Notes: a model not told the origin generated them from the sequence alone. DNA of 64,000 nt from Arthrobacter sp. YN (GCF_002224285.1 NZ_CP022436.1:4030001-4094000); one strand, 5' to 3'; positions 34,501 to 43,775 are shown, counted from the first letter of the stretch. Translations and numbers: made by a program.

Positions 34501-34610
34501 CGAAGCCGACCCCTCCGATTTCCCACGCTGAAGAGTCCCGGCGTGCGCCCCGCACACCTTGACGCATCGATAAGGCAGGACACCATTGTTCCCCACCGAC
34601 TGCCCCTGCC

Positions 34611-35864
34611 ATGAGCCCGGCTGACATGGCAGCTACGCCCAGCCGCCCCAGCGCATTGACGCGCTACGAAGACTGGCCGGACTACGCCGTCCGCCATCGC
34701 TTCAACGCCGCTTCTCCGGCCGCCCAGGAACTGGCCGACACACTTGGCGTTCCTTCCGTAACACCGGACCTTGGGTACACGGTGCACTCCGAAACAGTGC
34801 ACGACGACGTCACCACCTCACATATGTCGTGGCAGCTGGGATTCGGCCCCAGGACGTCGGCCTGGTTCGTCCGGCCCGCCGGGGAAACCGGCCCGCTGCC
34901 CGGTGTCCTCGCCCTGCACTGCCATGGCGGAGTCAAGGCTTACGGTGCGGAGCGGCTCGTGTCCCTTCCGGCCGGCTCACTCCCGGCCAACAAAGAAGTT
35001 CACGACGGCGGCGCCTCCAACGCGGGCGGCTCCGGCCAGCCGCTGCTCCCCTTCGGCCCCATCCCGGCCGAGGTGCGAATGAAACTTTATGACGGCCGCG
35101 CACTCGCCACCTGGATGGCGCAGCAAGGCTTCGCAGTGCTGGCCCACGACACCTTCATGTGGGGAAGCCGGGGCTTTGGCCTGGACACCCTGCCCTGGCG
35201 GACTGCCAACGCCGTCAACGGCCAGCGGGCACTCTGGCGGGAGTCCGGCGTCGAACCTTCCACGGCGGAACTGTACAACGCCGCCGCAGCTGCCCACGAG
35301 GAAACCGTGGCCAAAGCCGCGACGCTGCTCGGCAGCAGCGTCGCCGGAACGGTGGCGCATGACGACCTAGCCGCGCTGGGCATTCTCGCGACGCTCCCAG
35401 GGGTGGATTCCGGACGGCTCGGCTGCCTCGGGTTCTCCGGCGGAGGCGGGCGTGCCATGGTGCTCGCTGCCTTGAGTCCCTTGATCCGCAGCTACGTGGT
35501 GACGTGCATGATGACCACCTTTGGCTCGCTGCTGCCGGCGTACCTGGATGCCCACGCGTGGTTGCTTCACTCCCCCGGTCTCGCCAAGCTGGGGGACTGG
35601 CCGGACTTGGCCGCGCGCTCCAACGCCAGGGTCCTGGTCCAATACGGCATGGCTGACCAGCTTTTCCCGGAACAGGGAATGCGCGATGCCCACCAGCACC
35701 TGTTGGAGAACCTGCCCACCCGGTACATCGGCAGTCTTTGGCAGGAACCCCACGTCTTCACCCAGGCCATGCAGGACGAGGCCGCGGCCTTCCTTGCCGC
35801 CGCCCTGAAACCAACCCCATCCGGCAGTTCCCCCGCACCTGACCTCACAAGGACAGCCTCATGA
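34611..35864 (+). CDS. Alpha/beta hydrolase (acetyl esterase/dienelactone hydrolase-like)
   Basis: This 417-residue protein has the alpha/beta hydrolase fold. LPGVLALHCHGGVKAYGAERL holds the oxyanion-hole region, FAVLAHDTFMWGSRGFG follows, and GCLGFSGGGGRAMVLAAL is the nucleophile elbow with the serine near residue 288. VLVQYGMADQLFPEQGM and a late histidine (EPHVFTQAM) would complete the triad. The substrate is unknown; an acetyl or other ester on pectin oligosaccharides is a fair guess from context. No signal peptide is visible and the start is uncertain, since ATG 34611 has no clear ribosome site. The end overlaps the next gene by four bases. Confidence 0.75.
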   Translation: MSPADMAATPSRPSALTRYEDWPDYAVRHRFNAASPAAQELADTLGVPSVTPDLGYTVHSETVHDDVTTSHMSWQLGFGPRTSAWFVRPAGETGPLPGVLALHCHGGVKAYGAERLVSLPAGSLPANKEVHDGGASNAGGSGQPLLPFGPIPAEVRMKLYDGRALATWMAQQGFAVLAHDTFMWGSRGFGLDTLPWRTANAVNGQRALWRESGVEPSTAELYNAAAAAHEETVAKAATLLGSSVAGTVAHDDLAALGILATLPGVDSGRLGCLGFSGGGGRAMVLAALSPLIRSYVVTCMMTTFGSLLPAYLDAHAWLLHSPGLAKLGDWPDLAARSNARVLVQYGMADQLFPEQGMRDAHQHLLENLPTRYIGSLWQEPHVFTQAMQDEAAAFLAAALKPTPSGSSPAPDLTRTAS

Positions 35865-37972
35865 CCCAGCCCTTAACAGCCTCCCCTGCGCAGGTTCACC
35901 CCCGGCTCCCCCGTGTCGCACTGGTGGGTGTCCACGGCTTCGGCGAACGGCACCTCGACAACCTTGATCGGCTGGCTGCTGCCGGTGCTTTGGACCTGGT
36001 GGCCGTCGCCGATCCGCGTCCTCCCGCCGACGGAAAACTTGGCCCTGGCGTTGAGGTCTTCCCTTCCCTCGATGAGCTGTTGGCGGCAGGGACCGCGCCG
36101 GATGTCGTGATCATTTCCACGCCGATCCAAACGCACGCTCCCCTGGCCCTGGCAGCACTCGAGGCCGGCGCCGACGTGTACCTGGAAAAGCCCCCGGTGG
36201 CCTCCATGGAGCAATACCAAAAGGTCATGGCAGCGGCCGCGAGCGCCGGCCGACTGGTGCAGGTGGGGTTCCAAAGCCTTGGCTCCGAAGCCCTCCCCGC
36301 CATTGAAGCACTGGTGACCGCGGGGGAAATTGGTGACGTCCGCGGCCTCAGCGCAACAGGTTTGTGGTTGAGGACCCAGTCCTACTTCAAGCGTTCTCGT
36401 TGGGCCGGCAAGCGGAGCCTGAACGGGACCGACGTGGTGGACGGCGTGGTCACCAACGCCTTGGCACACGCTGTGGCGACGGGACTGCGGCTTGCCGGGG
36501 CAAGAACAGTTTCGGACGTCGCCTCCGTGGAGACGGACCTCTACCGGGCCAATGACACCGAGAGCGACGACACCTCAGTGGTGAGGGTCCGAACCACCAG
36601 CGGCACTGGTTTCACGGGAGGCACTGGGTTGATGCGAGGACCGGTGCTGACGTGCGCCCTGACGTTGTGCGCACCTGTGCAGTCGGCGCCAGCTGTCACT
36701 ATCTACGGCACGTTGGGGCAGTTGACGCTCTTCTATACCGAGGACCGCGTGGAGATCACCACGCCCCATGGTGTCCGGACCGAGACCTTTGGACGCACTG
36801 ACCTGCTGGAGAACCTGCTGTCCGCGGACAGCGAGAAGGATCTCCTCAGCCCCCTCAGTGGCGTCGGGGCGTATGTGTCGGTGCTGGAGGCGATCCGCAC
36901 CTCAGAGGCTCCCCGGCTGATCGACCCGGACTACGTCACGTGGGAAGGCGAGGGCGAGGAGGCACACCCCGTGGTGCACGGCATCGAATCGTTGATCCGC
37001 CGGGCAGCGTTGGGCCAAGCCACCTTTGCTGAGCTCGGAGCGCCGTGGACGGAATCCGCGGCCGGCTCTGGGACCGGTCCCTCAAACGTGGCGGAATTCC
37101 GCGTCAATGGCACGCCCGTCGCAACGCTCCAGGACGGAACCCGTATCCGCCCCACGTCGTCACCCCGTCCCTACCTGCACCCCGTGCGAACACTTGCGGG
37201 GACCGTGGTGACGGATCACATCCCGGAAGACCACGTGTGGCATCTGGGCGCGGGCGTCGCCCTCCAGGACGTAGACGGCATCAACTTCTGGGGCGGGCGC
37301 ACCTACATCAGGGACGCCGGCGCCTACGTCTGGCGGAAGGACCACGGCCGCATCGTCACAGACTCCGCGGACCACTCCGACGGACAACGGCGCGAACAGT
37401 TGAGCTGGCTCGGTCCCGACGGATCACCTGTACTCCGCGAACAGCGCGAATGGCGCTGGGCCGCCGTCGGGCATTCCGCGTGGAAACTGACGCTGGATTT
37501 CACGCTGGAATCCGCCTCCGGACGCCCGGTGCTGCTGGGCAGCCCCGGTTCCAACGGGCGGCCGCAGGGCGGTTACGGAGGCTTCTTCTGGCGGCTGCCG
37601 AAAGTCAGCGATGCCACCATCTGGACCCCGGATTCACGCGGCGAGGACGCTGTTCACGGCACTGCGGCGCCATGGCTGGCGTGGTCGGGAACGTTCGACG
37701 CCGGAACAGCCGGCGCCGCGCACGTCACCGGCGACCCCGGGCTGGGGCACCCGGCAACGCTGGTGTTCCTTGCCTCACCGCAGGCACCGGACCCGTGGTT
37801 CGTGCGGCACTCGGGCTATCCCGGCGTCGGACTTTCCTTGGCCTGGGACGCCCCGGTGACCACCGCCCCCGGCAACCCAGTCCACCGGACCGTCACCGTG
37901 CTCGTCACGGACGGCTTCCTGGCAACACAAGACATTGAACAACTCATCTCACCTTTGGGGGAACCGGCATGA
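35861..37972 (+). CDS. Gfo/Idh/MocA oxidoreductase fused to PmoA (DUF6807) domain
   Basis: This 703-residue fusion is intact. Residues about 15-290 form a NAD(P)-binding oxidoreductase: RVALVGVHGFGERHLDNLDRL, VIISTPIQTHAPLA and YLEKPPVASMEQY. Residues about 420-690 carry the PmoA/DUF6807 domain: RPYLHPVRTLAGTVVTDHIPEDHVWHLG, INFWGGRTYI, GYGGFFWRLP and DPWFVRHSGYPG. A paralogue with a frameshift lies at 16430. The reaction is unknown; these families occur in sugar-acid and plant glycan loci. Both gene borders overlap by four bases (ATGA), so the three-gene operon is translationally coupled. Confidence 0.85.
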   Translation: MTQPLTASPAQVHPRLPRVALVGVHGFGERHLDNLDRLAAAGALDLVAVADPRPPADGKLGPGVEVFPSLDELLAAGTAPDVVIISTPIQTHAPLALAALEAGADVYLEKPPVASMEQYQKVMAAAASAGRLVQVGFQSLGSEALPAIEALVTAGEIGDVRGLSATGLWLRTQSYFKRSRWAGKRSLNGTDVVDGVVTNALAHAVATGLRLAGARTVSDVASVETDLYRANDTESDDTSVVRVRTTSGTGFTGGTGLMRGPVLTCALTLCAPVQSAPAVTIYGTLGQLTLFYTEDRVEITTPHGVRTETFGRTDLLENLLSADSEKDLLSPLSGVGAYVSVLEAIRTSEAPRLIDPDYVTWEGEGEEAHPVVHGIESLIRRAALGQATFAELGAPWTESAAGSGTGPSNVAEFRVNGTPVATLQDGTRIRPTSSPRPYLHPVRTLAGTVVTDHIPEDHVWHLGAGVALQDVDGINFWGGRTYIRDAGAYVWRKDHGRIVTDSADHSDGQRREQLSWLGPDGSPVLREQREWRWAAVGHSAWKLTLDFTLESASGRPVLLGSPGSNGRPQGGYGGFFWRLPKVSDATIWTPDSRGEDAVHGTAAPWLAWSGTFDAGTAGAAHVTGDPGLGHPATLVFLASPQAPDPWFVRHSGYPGVGLSLAWDAPVTTAPGNPVHRTVTVLVTDGFLATQDIEQLISPLGEPA

Positions 37973-39132
37973 CCACTCCTACTCAATCCACGCCCTTGGC
38001 CGGCCAGGCACCAACACAGGCATCGACGCCGGCGAGCGCAACAGCCCGCACGGCACCGGGCAACACCGCACCGGGCAACACCGAAGACCGCGCGGTCAAG
38101 CGCCGCCGCGTGCTGGACATCCTGGACGCCGCAGGCCGCGACTCGCTGCTCCTAACGACCAATACAGCGCTCACTTGGTACCTGGACGGGAGCCGCGTCC
38201 ACATCAGCCTGGCCGGCGACCCCATCGCAGCCCTTCTGGTGGATCGCGACGGCGACCACCTGGTGACGTTCAACAACGAGGCCGGGCGCATCGCTGCCGA
38301 GGAATTGCCCGGAGGCGTCAGCCTTCACACCGTGCCGTGGCATGGTCAACTGCATGCCGCGGCGGCCGGGCTGGCCGTTGATGGTGACCCTTTGGTGGAA
38401 GCAGCCGTCACCGCGGAACTGCGCGCGGCCCGCCAGGAACTGCTCCCGGCCGAGGCTGCCCGCTATGCCGAACTGTCCGCTGATGCTACCGCTGCCATGA
38501 CGGATGTCCTCACCGCGGCGACCCCGGAGACCACGGAGTTCCAGCTGGTCTCGGACCTGGCCGCGCGGATTGTGGCGGTGGGCGCCGAGCCGCTGGTCCT
38601 GCTCTGCAACGGCGCTTCCCGCAGCGACTTCCGCCATCCACTGGCCACGCACTCCCCCATCGGACGTCGTGCCATGGCCGTGGTGTGCGCCCGCCGGAAC
38701 GGCTTGGTTGCCAACGTGACCCGGTGGGTAGCGTTCGACGCCGGCACTCCCCAAGAGCTCGACGCCGAGGCCCGCATTGCCGCAGTGGAGGCCGACATCT
38801 TCCGCGCCACTGTCCCCGGAGCCCGGCTCAATGGGATCTTCGCCGAGATCAAGCTGGCTTATGCGCGGCATGGCTTCGGCGAGGATCAGTGGACGCTGCA
38901 CCACCAGGGCGGGCCGGCCGGTTATGCAGGCCGCGATCCCCGGGTCACCGCAGAGGTCACGGACACGGTGGTGCTCAACCAGCCCTTCACATGGAACCCG
39001 TCCGGGCCTGGTGTGAAGATCGAGGACACTGTCCTGCTCACGGATTCCGGCGTGCGCGTCCTTACCACCGACGAGCGGTGGCCGACCACCGACGTGGACG
39101 GCCGCCGTCGTCCGCTGACGCTGCGCCCGTAG
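37969..39132 (+). CDS. M24 (creatinase/aminopeptidase P fold) family protein, probably metal-free
   Basis: The 387-residue protein has the two-domain M24 layout: an N-terminal creatinase-like domain (RRRVLDILDAAGRDSLLLTTNTALTWYLDG) and a pita-bread domain ending GPGVKIEDTVLLTDSGVRVLT. The metal ligands expected in peptidases are mostly gone: the second aspartate of the GYxxDxTR motif is asparagine (GLVANVTRWV), the first aspartate is absent, and the VEPG glutamate is replaced (WNPSG). Only the IEDTV glutamate remains. Creatinase also uses this fold without metal. Peptidase activity is therefore unlikely; a role on a sugar or amide is possible. It closes the operon and is followed by a long hairpin. 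Confidence 0.7.
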   Translation: MTTPTQSTPLAGQAPTQASTPASATARTAPGNTAPGNTEDRAVKRRRVLDILDAAGRDSLLLTTNTALTWYLDGSRVHISLAGDPIAALLVDRDGDHLVTFNNEAGRIAAEELPGGVSLHTVPWHGQLHAAAAGLAVDGDPLVEAAVTAELRAARQELLPAEAARYAELSADATAAMTDVLTAATPETTEFQLVSDLAARIVAVGAEPLVLLCNGASRSDFRHPLATHSPIGRRAMAVVCARRNGLVANVTRWVAFDAGTPQELDAEARIAAVEADIFRATVPGARLNGIFAEIKLAYARHGFGEDQWTLHHQGGPAGYAGRDPRVTAEVTDTVVLNQPFTWNPSGPGVKIEDTVLLTDSGVRVLTTDERWPTTDVDGRRRPLTLRP

Positions 39133-39138
39133 CACCTA

Positions 39139-39204
39139 CCCAACTGGGTAACAGCAAACGTCGCTATGAGGGCTCATTGCGACGTTTGTTGTTACCCAGT
39201 TGGG
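39139..39204. repeat. 66-bp hairpin element between convergent genes
   Basis: CCCAACTGGGTAACA (39139-39153) and CAAACGTCGC (39155-39164) pair with the mirrored right arm (39179-39204). ATGAG/CTCAT extends the stem around a GG loop. The outer CCCAACTGGGTA sequence recurs next to the hairpin at 48584-48631. It is probably a bidirectional terminator. Confidence 0.85.
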
Positions 39205-39217
39205 CGCGGGCGGTGGG

Positions 39218-40669
39218 TTAGCTGAGCGTCAGCACGCCGTCCACGCGCCGCGGGATGCCCAGCGGGTTGGCGTCGCGCAGGGCCGGGTGCAGGACAGTCT
39301 CCGGAGCATCCTGGTAGGCCACCGGACGCTGGAAGCGGCGTACAGCGGTAGCGCCTACGGAAGTGAACAGCGATGTGGTTGCCGGGTACGGGCCGCCGTG
39401 CTGCTGGGCCCAGTTCACGGCAACTCCCGTGGGCCAGCCGTCGAACAGGACCCTGCCAGCCAAACCGCTGAGCTGCTCCACAAGTGCGGAGACGTCTTCA
39501 CCCGGTTCCGCGTGCACCGTGCCCGTGAGGCTGCCCGGAACCTTTGACAGGGCCGCGGACAGTTCCTCCTGGTTGGCGTACTCGATGAGCAGCGTGGTGG
39601 GGCCGAAGCATTCCTCCAAAAGCTCTTCGGGGCGCTCCAGCACGTTGGCTGCACTGGTGGAGAACACCACTGGTGCGGCGCCGTCGGCCAGGCTGTTCTG
39701 CTGCACGGTGCCACTGACGACGGCGACACCCGGCTGGTCTGCGACGTTCCGAAGACCGTCCGGGTACGCCTCGGCGATCCGCTCGGTGAGCATGGCAGCG
39801 GTGGGCTTGTCCTTGCTGGCCTCGGCCAGGTGGGATGCGAAGTCCGTGCCCGCCGGGATGAAGACGAGTCCCGGCTTGGTGCAGAACTGGCCCGCACCCA
39901 TGGTGAAGGAACCGGCCAGGCCCGCGGCGAGCTGCTGGCCACGTTCGGCCAAGGCATCCGCTGTGATGACCACAGGGTTCAGGCTGCCGAGTTCACCGTA
40001 GAACGGGATCGGCTCCGGACGGGAGGCCGCGAGATCAAACAGTGCGCGCCCACCGGGAATGGAGCCGGTGAAGCCGACGGCCTTGATGGCGGGGTCCTGC
40101 ACCAGAGCTGTGCCTGCCTCGCGGCCGCTGACCAAGGCGAAGATCCCTTCCGGCGCTCCAGCCTTGGCCAGGGCTTCGCTGACTATCTCAGCGGTGCGCT
40201 CGGAGAGGCGAAGGTGTCCCGAGTGCGCCTTGACGATCACCGGGCAACCCACTGCCAGTGCGGAGGCGGTGTCACCACCGGCCACGGAGAAGGCGAACGG
40301 GAAGTTCGACGCCGAGAACACGGCTACCGGACCGATCGGACGCAGGATGCGGCGCAGGTCGGGCTTCGGCGGAGTGGAGGCCGGGTCGGCGTGGTCGATC
40401 ACGGCTTCGAGGTAGGAACCCTCGGTGATCACGTTGGCGAACAGCCTCAGCTGGCCACTGGTCCTGGCCACCTCACCGGTGAGCCGGACGGTGCCAAGGC
40501 TGGTCTCGGAATCGGCGATGGCCACCAGTTCGGTGACGTTGGCGTCCAGGGCGTCGGCGACGGCGGTCAGCCAGGCCGCGCGCTCGGCATCGGTTGCTGC
40601 TGCGGTCACCTTTGCGGCTGCCGTGGCTGCGGCGGTGATGGCTGTCAGGTCAAGAGTTGCTGTACTCAA
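39218..40669 (-). CDS. 2,5-Dioxovalerate (alpha-ketoglutarate semialdehyde) dehydrogenase
   Basis: The product is 483 residues from TTG 40669, which has AAAGGAA upstream; a longer frame to 40759 adds a proline- and arginine-rich tail and overlaps the previous gene. Aldehyde dehydrogenase motifs are PVAVFSASNFPFAFSVAGGDTASALAVGCPVIVKAH, VGFTGSIPGGRALFDLA, the glutamate in YGELGSLNPVVI and the catalytic cysteine in GAGQFCTKPG. The FCTKPG type matches NADP-dependent ketoglutarate semialdehyde dehydrogenases. It would make 2-oxoglutarate as the last step of the oxidative galacturonate route encoded by this operon. Confidence 0.88.
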   Translation of the reverse strand: MSTATLDLTAITAAATAAAKVTAAATDAERAAWLTAVADALDANVTELVAIADSETSLGTVRLTGEVARTSGQLRLFANVITEGSYLEAVIDHADPASTPPKPDLRRILRPIGPVAVFSASNFPFAFSVAGGDTASALAVGCPVIVKAHSGHLRLSERTAEIVSEALAKAGAPEGIFALVSGREAGTALVQDPAIKAVGFTGSIPGGRALFDLAASRPEPIPFYGELGSLNPVVITADALAERGQQLAAGLAGSFTMGAGQFCTKPGLVFIPAGTDFASHLAEASKDKPTAAMLTERIAEAYPDGLRNVADQPGVAVVSGTVQQNSLADGAAPVVFSTSAANVLERPEELLEECFGPTTLLIEYANQEELSAALSKVPGSLTGTVHAEPGEDVSALVEQLSGLAGRVLFDGWPTGVAVNWAQQHGGPYPATTSLFTSVGATAVRRFQRPVAYQDAPETVLHPALRDANPLGIPRRVDGVLTLS

Positions 40670-41822
40670 TGCGGTTTCCTTTACTCTCAGGGGCGGCGGT
40701 CTCGGATGCGGGCAGCGGCGGTGCGGGCAGCGGCGGTGCGGGCGCTCCGGCGAACTCAAAGCCCAGTCCGGGGCGGCCTGTGCTGCTCAGTGTGCTCTGG
40801 CCCTTGCTGTTGTTGATCCGTACCGGCGAAGGCCCGGCCAGTATTCCGAGTTGCTCGAAGGACGCGTCTTCCACGTCCTCCACGCTCACGGTTTCGGCAA
40901 GGGTGAGCGCCAGCTGCCCGGAGAGCTCCGGAAGAAGGTGCGGCGCCACCCTGATGCTGTTGGCCCGGGCCAGCTCAACGATCCTGCGGAACGGCGTAAT
41001 GCCGCCCACCCGGACGATGTTGGGCTGGATGATGTCCACGGCTTCGGCTTCGATGAAGTCGCGGAAACGGTAGATGGTGTGCACGTTTTCCCCCAAGGCA
41101 ATGGGTACCGGAGAGTGCTTGCGCAAACGCCGGTAGGCCCAGAGGTCGTCGGCCCGGATCGGTTCTTCCAGCCATTCCAGTCCGTACTCCCCCAAAACGT
41201 CCAAAGCACGGAAGGTATGGGCCAGGTCCCAACGCTGGTTGGCGTCAATCATGAGCAACCGGTCCGGGCCGATGACCTGTCGGACAGCGGCAACGCGTTC
41301 GGCATCTTCCCGGAGTTCGGGCTTGCCCACCTTGATCTTCACGGCGTGATGCCCGGCGGCAACCCATCGCTGGGCCTGCTCCACGAGCTGCTCCAGCGGG
41401 TAGTGCAGGTTCACGCCGGAGCCATACACCTCCACCGATTCCCGGCGCTGGCCCAAGAGGCCTGTGACCGAGGTGCCGGCCTGCCGTGCTTTCAGGTCCC
41501 ACAGGGCCAGGTCCACGCCGGCCATCGCGATGGTGGTGAGGCCTCCCCCACCGGCCTCATGCAGCCGCTTCCAGAGCTGGTCCCACACGATCTCCGGGTT
41601 TGCTTCGAGGCCCAGGATGAACGGTGCAATGTCGTAATCCAAGAGGGCTTTGACCGCCTGGGGACCAATGGTGGGTGTCCACGAGAAACCATGGCCCCTG
41701 CCGCCGTCGTCCGTGGTCAGTTCGGTGACGATCACATGGTTCTCGGGCGCCTCGGCACCCCAGCTGCGCAGCAGCGGGACCGTGATCAGCCGGGTGGTGA
41801 GGCCCGTGATGCGGGCCGGCAT
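40650..41822 (-). CDS. Enolase-superfamily sugar-acid dehydratase (probable galactarate/glucarate dehydratase)
   Basis: This 390-residue protein belongs to the mandelate racemase/muconate lactonising group. Key residues are the KxK motif in VKIKVGKPE, metal ligands in MIDANQRW, WLEEPI and ALGENVHT, and the histidine in VAPHLLPELSGQLAL. By operon context it dehydrates galactarate (or galactarolactone-derived acid) to 5-dehydro-4-deoxyglucarate. The last 30 residues (GAPAPPLPAPPLPAS and on) are a low-complexity tail encoded by a 15-bp DNA repeat, and they overlap the start of the next gene. The start overlaps the stop of the upstream gene by one base. Confidence 0.82.
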   Translation of the reverse strand: MPARITGLTTRLITVPLLRSWGAEAPENHVIVTELTTDDGGRGHGFSWTPTIGPQAVKALLDYDIAPFILGLEANPEIVWDQLWKRLHEAGGGGLTTIAMAGVDLALWDLKARQAGTSVTGLLGQRRESVEVYGSGVNLHYPLEQLVEQAQRWVAAGHHAVKIKVGKPELREDAERVAAVRQVIGPDRLLMIDANQRWDLAHTFRALDVLGEYGLEWLEEPIRADDLWAYRRLRKHSPVPIALGENVHTIYRFRDFIEAEAVDIIQPNIVRVGGITPFRRIVELARANSIRVAPHLLPELSGQLALTLAETVSVEDVEDASFEQLGILAGPSPVRINNSKGQSTLSSTGRPGLGFEFAGAPAPPLPAPPLPASETAAPESKGNRIEYSNS

Positions 41823-42727
41823 CAGCTGCCGGCCAGCTCGTGGCCCTTGGCCAGGATGGACTTGAGCTCCAGCAGTTGTTCTTCACTGGGGTCCACCAGC
41901 GGCGGACGGACCGGGCCAACGGGCAGCCCGGCAAGGCGCAGGCCTGCCTTGATGAGGGAAACGCCAAAGCCCGGGGTCTGGTCTCGGAGCCGGACCAACG
42001 GAGCGTAGAAACCTTCGAGCAGGGCATGGCGGCGCTCTTCATCACCGGAGACGTAGGCGTCGTAGTAGGCCTTGGCGATTTCAGGGGCCATGGCGAACGC
42101 TGCCGAGGAGTAGAGCGGGATGCCCAGGCCACGGTAGGCACCCTGGGTCAGCTCTGCGGTCAGCAGGCCGTTGAACAAGGCGAAGTCGGTGCGGCCACTG
42201 GCGTTGATCGCGGAGACGATTTCCTGGGCCAGCCCGACGTCGCCGATTCCGTCCTTGAAGCCCACAACCTTCGGGTTGGCGGTGAGGCGCGTGATGGCCT
42301 CGGCGGTGAACTTGGCCGTACCGCGGTGGTACACGATCACCGGCAGGCTGCTCGCGGCGGCGATGGCTTCGACGTAGGCCACGACACCGTCCGTGGGACC
42401 GGTAACGAGGTAGGGCGGGAGCACCAGGAGGGCATCCGCGCCGGCTTCCTCGGCCACCTTTGCTGCCGCGATGGCGTGCCCCAGCGGTCCACCCGCACCG
42501 GAGACCACGGGAACCGCTCCAGCAACAGCCTCGACGGCGGCGGTCACCACGGTGCGGATCTCATCGATGGAGAGCGCATGGAATTCACCGGTGCCGCAGG
42601 CGGGGAAGACACCGCCCGGGCCGAACGGCAGGCGGGAGGTGAGGTGCTCCTTCAGCAACGCCACATCCACGGTGCCGTCTTCAGCGAAGGGAGTGACGGG
42701 GAAGAACAGTACGCCGTCAAAGTTCAT
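41822..42727 (-). CDS. 5-Dehydro-4-deoxyglucarate dehydratase (DapA family)
   Basis: This 301-residue member of the DHDPS/NAL family has LFFPVTPFAEDGTVDVALLKEHL at the start, GTGEFHALSIDE, VIVYHRGTA with the tyrosine that contacts substrate, and the Schiff-base lysine in VVGFKDGIGD. It decarboxylates and dehydrates 5-dehydro-4-deoxyglucarate to 2,5-dioxopentanoate, which the dehydrogenase gene in the operon consumes. Its ATG overlaps the stop of the upstream dehydrogenase-like gene (ATGA). Confidence 0.9.
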   Translation of the reverse strand: MNFDGVLFFPVTPFAEDGTVDVALLKEHLTSRLPFGPGGVFPACGTGEFHALSIDEIRTVVTAAVEAVAGAVPVVSGAGGPLGHAIAAAKVAEEAGADALLVLPPYLVTGPTDGVVAYVEAIAAASSLPVIVYHRGTAKFTAEAITRLTANPKVVGFKDGIGDVGLAQEIVSAINASGRTDFALFNGLLTAELTQGAYRGLGIPLYSSAAFAMAPEIAKAYYDAYVSGDEERRHALLEGFYAPLVRLRDQTPGFGVSLIKAGLRLAGLPVGPVRPPLVDPSEEQLLELKSILAKGHELAGS

Positions 42728-43746
42728 GGGGTCTCCTTGGTTGCTCCCGCCGGGACCAGGCCGGCGTGGTTCTCGTCATTGAGTGCTGCAGGGTTGAGTG
42801 CTGCGGGGTTGTCCTCGTGGTCAGACGCGGTGTCCGCGCCTTCGTACGGCGGGGTGAGTTCGGTGCGCCACGAACGTTTGGGTTCCCAGCCGAGGAGCTC
42901 ACGGGCTTTATCGATGGAGAACGCGGGGCTGGTTCCGGTCAGGTCTTCGGTGAGGGGTCCGCTGCCTGGCAGGAAGCGCGGGAACAATTCCGCCAGGGGC
43001 GCGGTAGCCAAGGCATCCTTGGCGCCAACAAAGAAGACCTGGCCGTTGGGGATGCTGTCCATCTTCTCCAGCAGCACGTCCAGGAAATCGGCCACATCCC
43101 GTGCGTCCACATAGTTGAACAAGGCCGGTGCGGACAGTGCGGGATCGTCCAGGCGCTGCCGGATGGTGTGCCCCTGTTGCGTCAGGGCGCCTTCCCATTC
43201 CTCCGGGGACAGGACGTAGCACGGGCGGAATGCCGCGTACCGGATCTTGTCGCCCTGTGCTGCGGCAAACATCTGCACGGTCTGTTCGGCGATCAGCTTG
43301 GACAACGCGTAGGCGTTCCACGGCTTGGGCGGCGTCTGCTCGTTCAGGGGGAACGACGGCGGCAGCCACCCGGCCGGTGAGCCATAGCCCAGGGCGGTGG
43401 GGCTGGACGCCGTCACGATCTTCGGGACTCCGGCGTCGGTAGCGGCACTGACCACAGCGTAGGCGAGCCGGGTGTTCGTGCTGAAAATGACGTCCTCGGG
43501 TGCGCTGAAAGGTACGGCAATAGCAGCGAGGTGGATGACGGCGTCGGGCGCTGTTTCGCGGATGAGCCGCTCCGCTTCCCCCGGCGCCAAAAGATCAGCG
43601 GTGTACTGCTCGGCCCCGGCGGGCAGTTGCTCTGCTGGGATGGCGTCCCGGTCCACCGAGATCACCTTGTGGCCGGCGTCTGCCAGTCCAGCCACAACGC
43701 TGCGTCCCAGGCGACCGGAACCTCCGGTGACGAAAATCCTGCTCAT
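42724..43746 (-). CDS. NAD-dependent epimerase/dehydratase family protein, probable uronate dehydrogenase
   Basis: This 340-residue short-chain dehydrogenase of the extended type has the Rossmann motif VTGGSGRLGRSVV and the YxxxK pair in AYALSKLIAEQ (about residue 148), with SSPTALGYG as the serine region. In this operon it best fits oxidation of galacturonate to galactarolactone. It is longer than the usual uronate dehydrogenase of about 265 residues, partly because of a C-terminal tail with an ALNPAALN repeat, so another reaction cannot be excluded. Confidence 0.65.
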   Translation of the reverse strand: MSRIFVTGGSGRLGRSVVAGLADAGHKVISVDRDAIPAEQLPAGAEQYTADLLAPGEAERLIRETAPDAVIHLAAIAVPFSAPEDVIFSTNTRLAYAVVSAATDAGVPKIVTASSPTALGYGSPAGWLPPSFPLNEQTPPKPWNAYALSKLIAEQTVQMFAAAQGDKIRYAAFRPCYVLSPEEWEGALTQQGHTIRQRLDDPALSAPALFNYVDARDVADFLDVLLEKMDSIPNGQVFFVGAKDALATAPLAELFPRFLPGSGPLTEDLTGTSPAFSIDKARELLGWEPKRSWRTELTPPYEGADTASDHEDNPAALNPAALNDENHAGLVPAGATKETP

Positions 43747-43775
43747 GGTCTTGTCCTTGCTTGGTAGTGAACCGG

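Larger units (their letters stand above)
34242..34610. other. Divergent control region (369 bp)
   Basis: This gap separates the permease operon from the alpha/beta hydrolase operon. It contains two LacI-type sites (34438-34455 and 34483-34500). The left 190 bases show nothing I can identify and carry no credible ORF. Confidence 0.6.

Noticed and set aside
40670..40759. N-terminal extension of the semialdehyde dehydrogenase
   Set aside because: The RPHRRCPHRRCPHP sequence is the out-of-frame reading of the repeat in the upstream gene; TTG 40669 has a good ribosome site.
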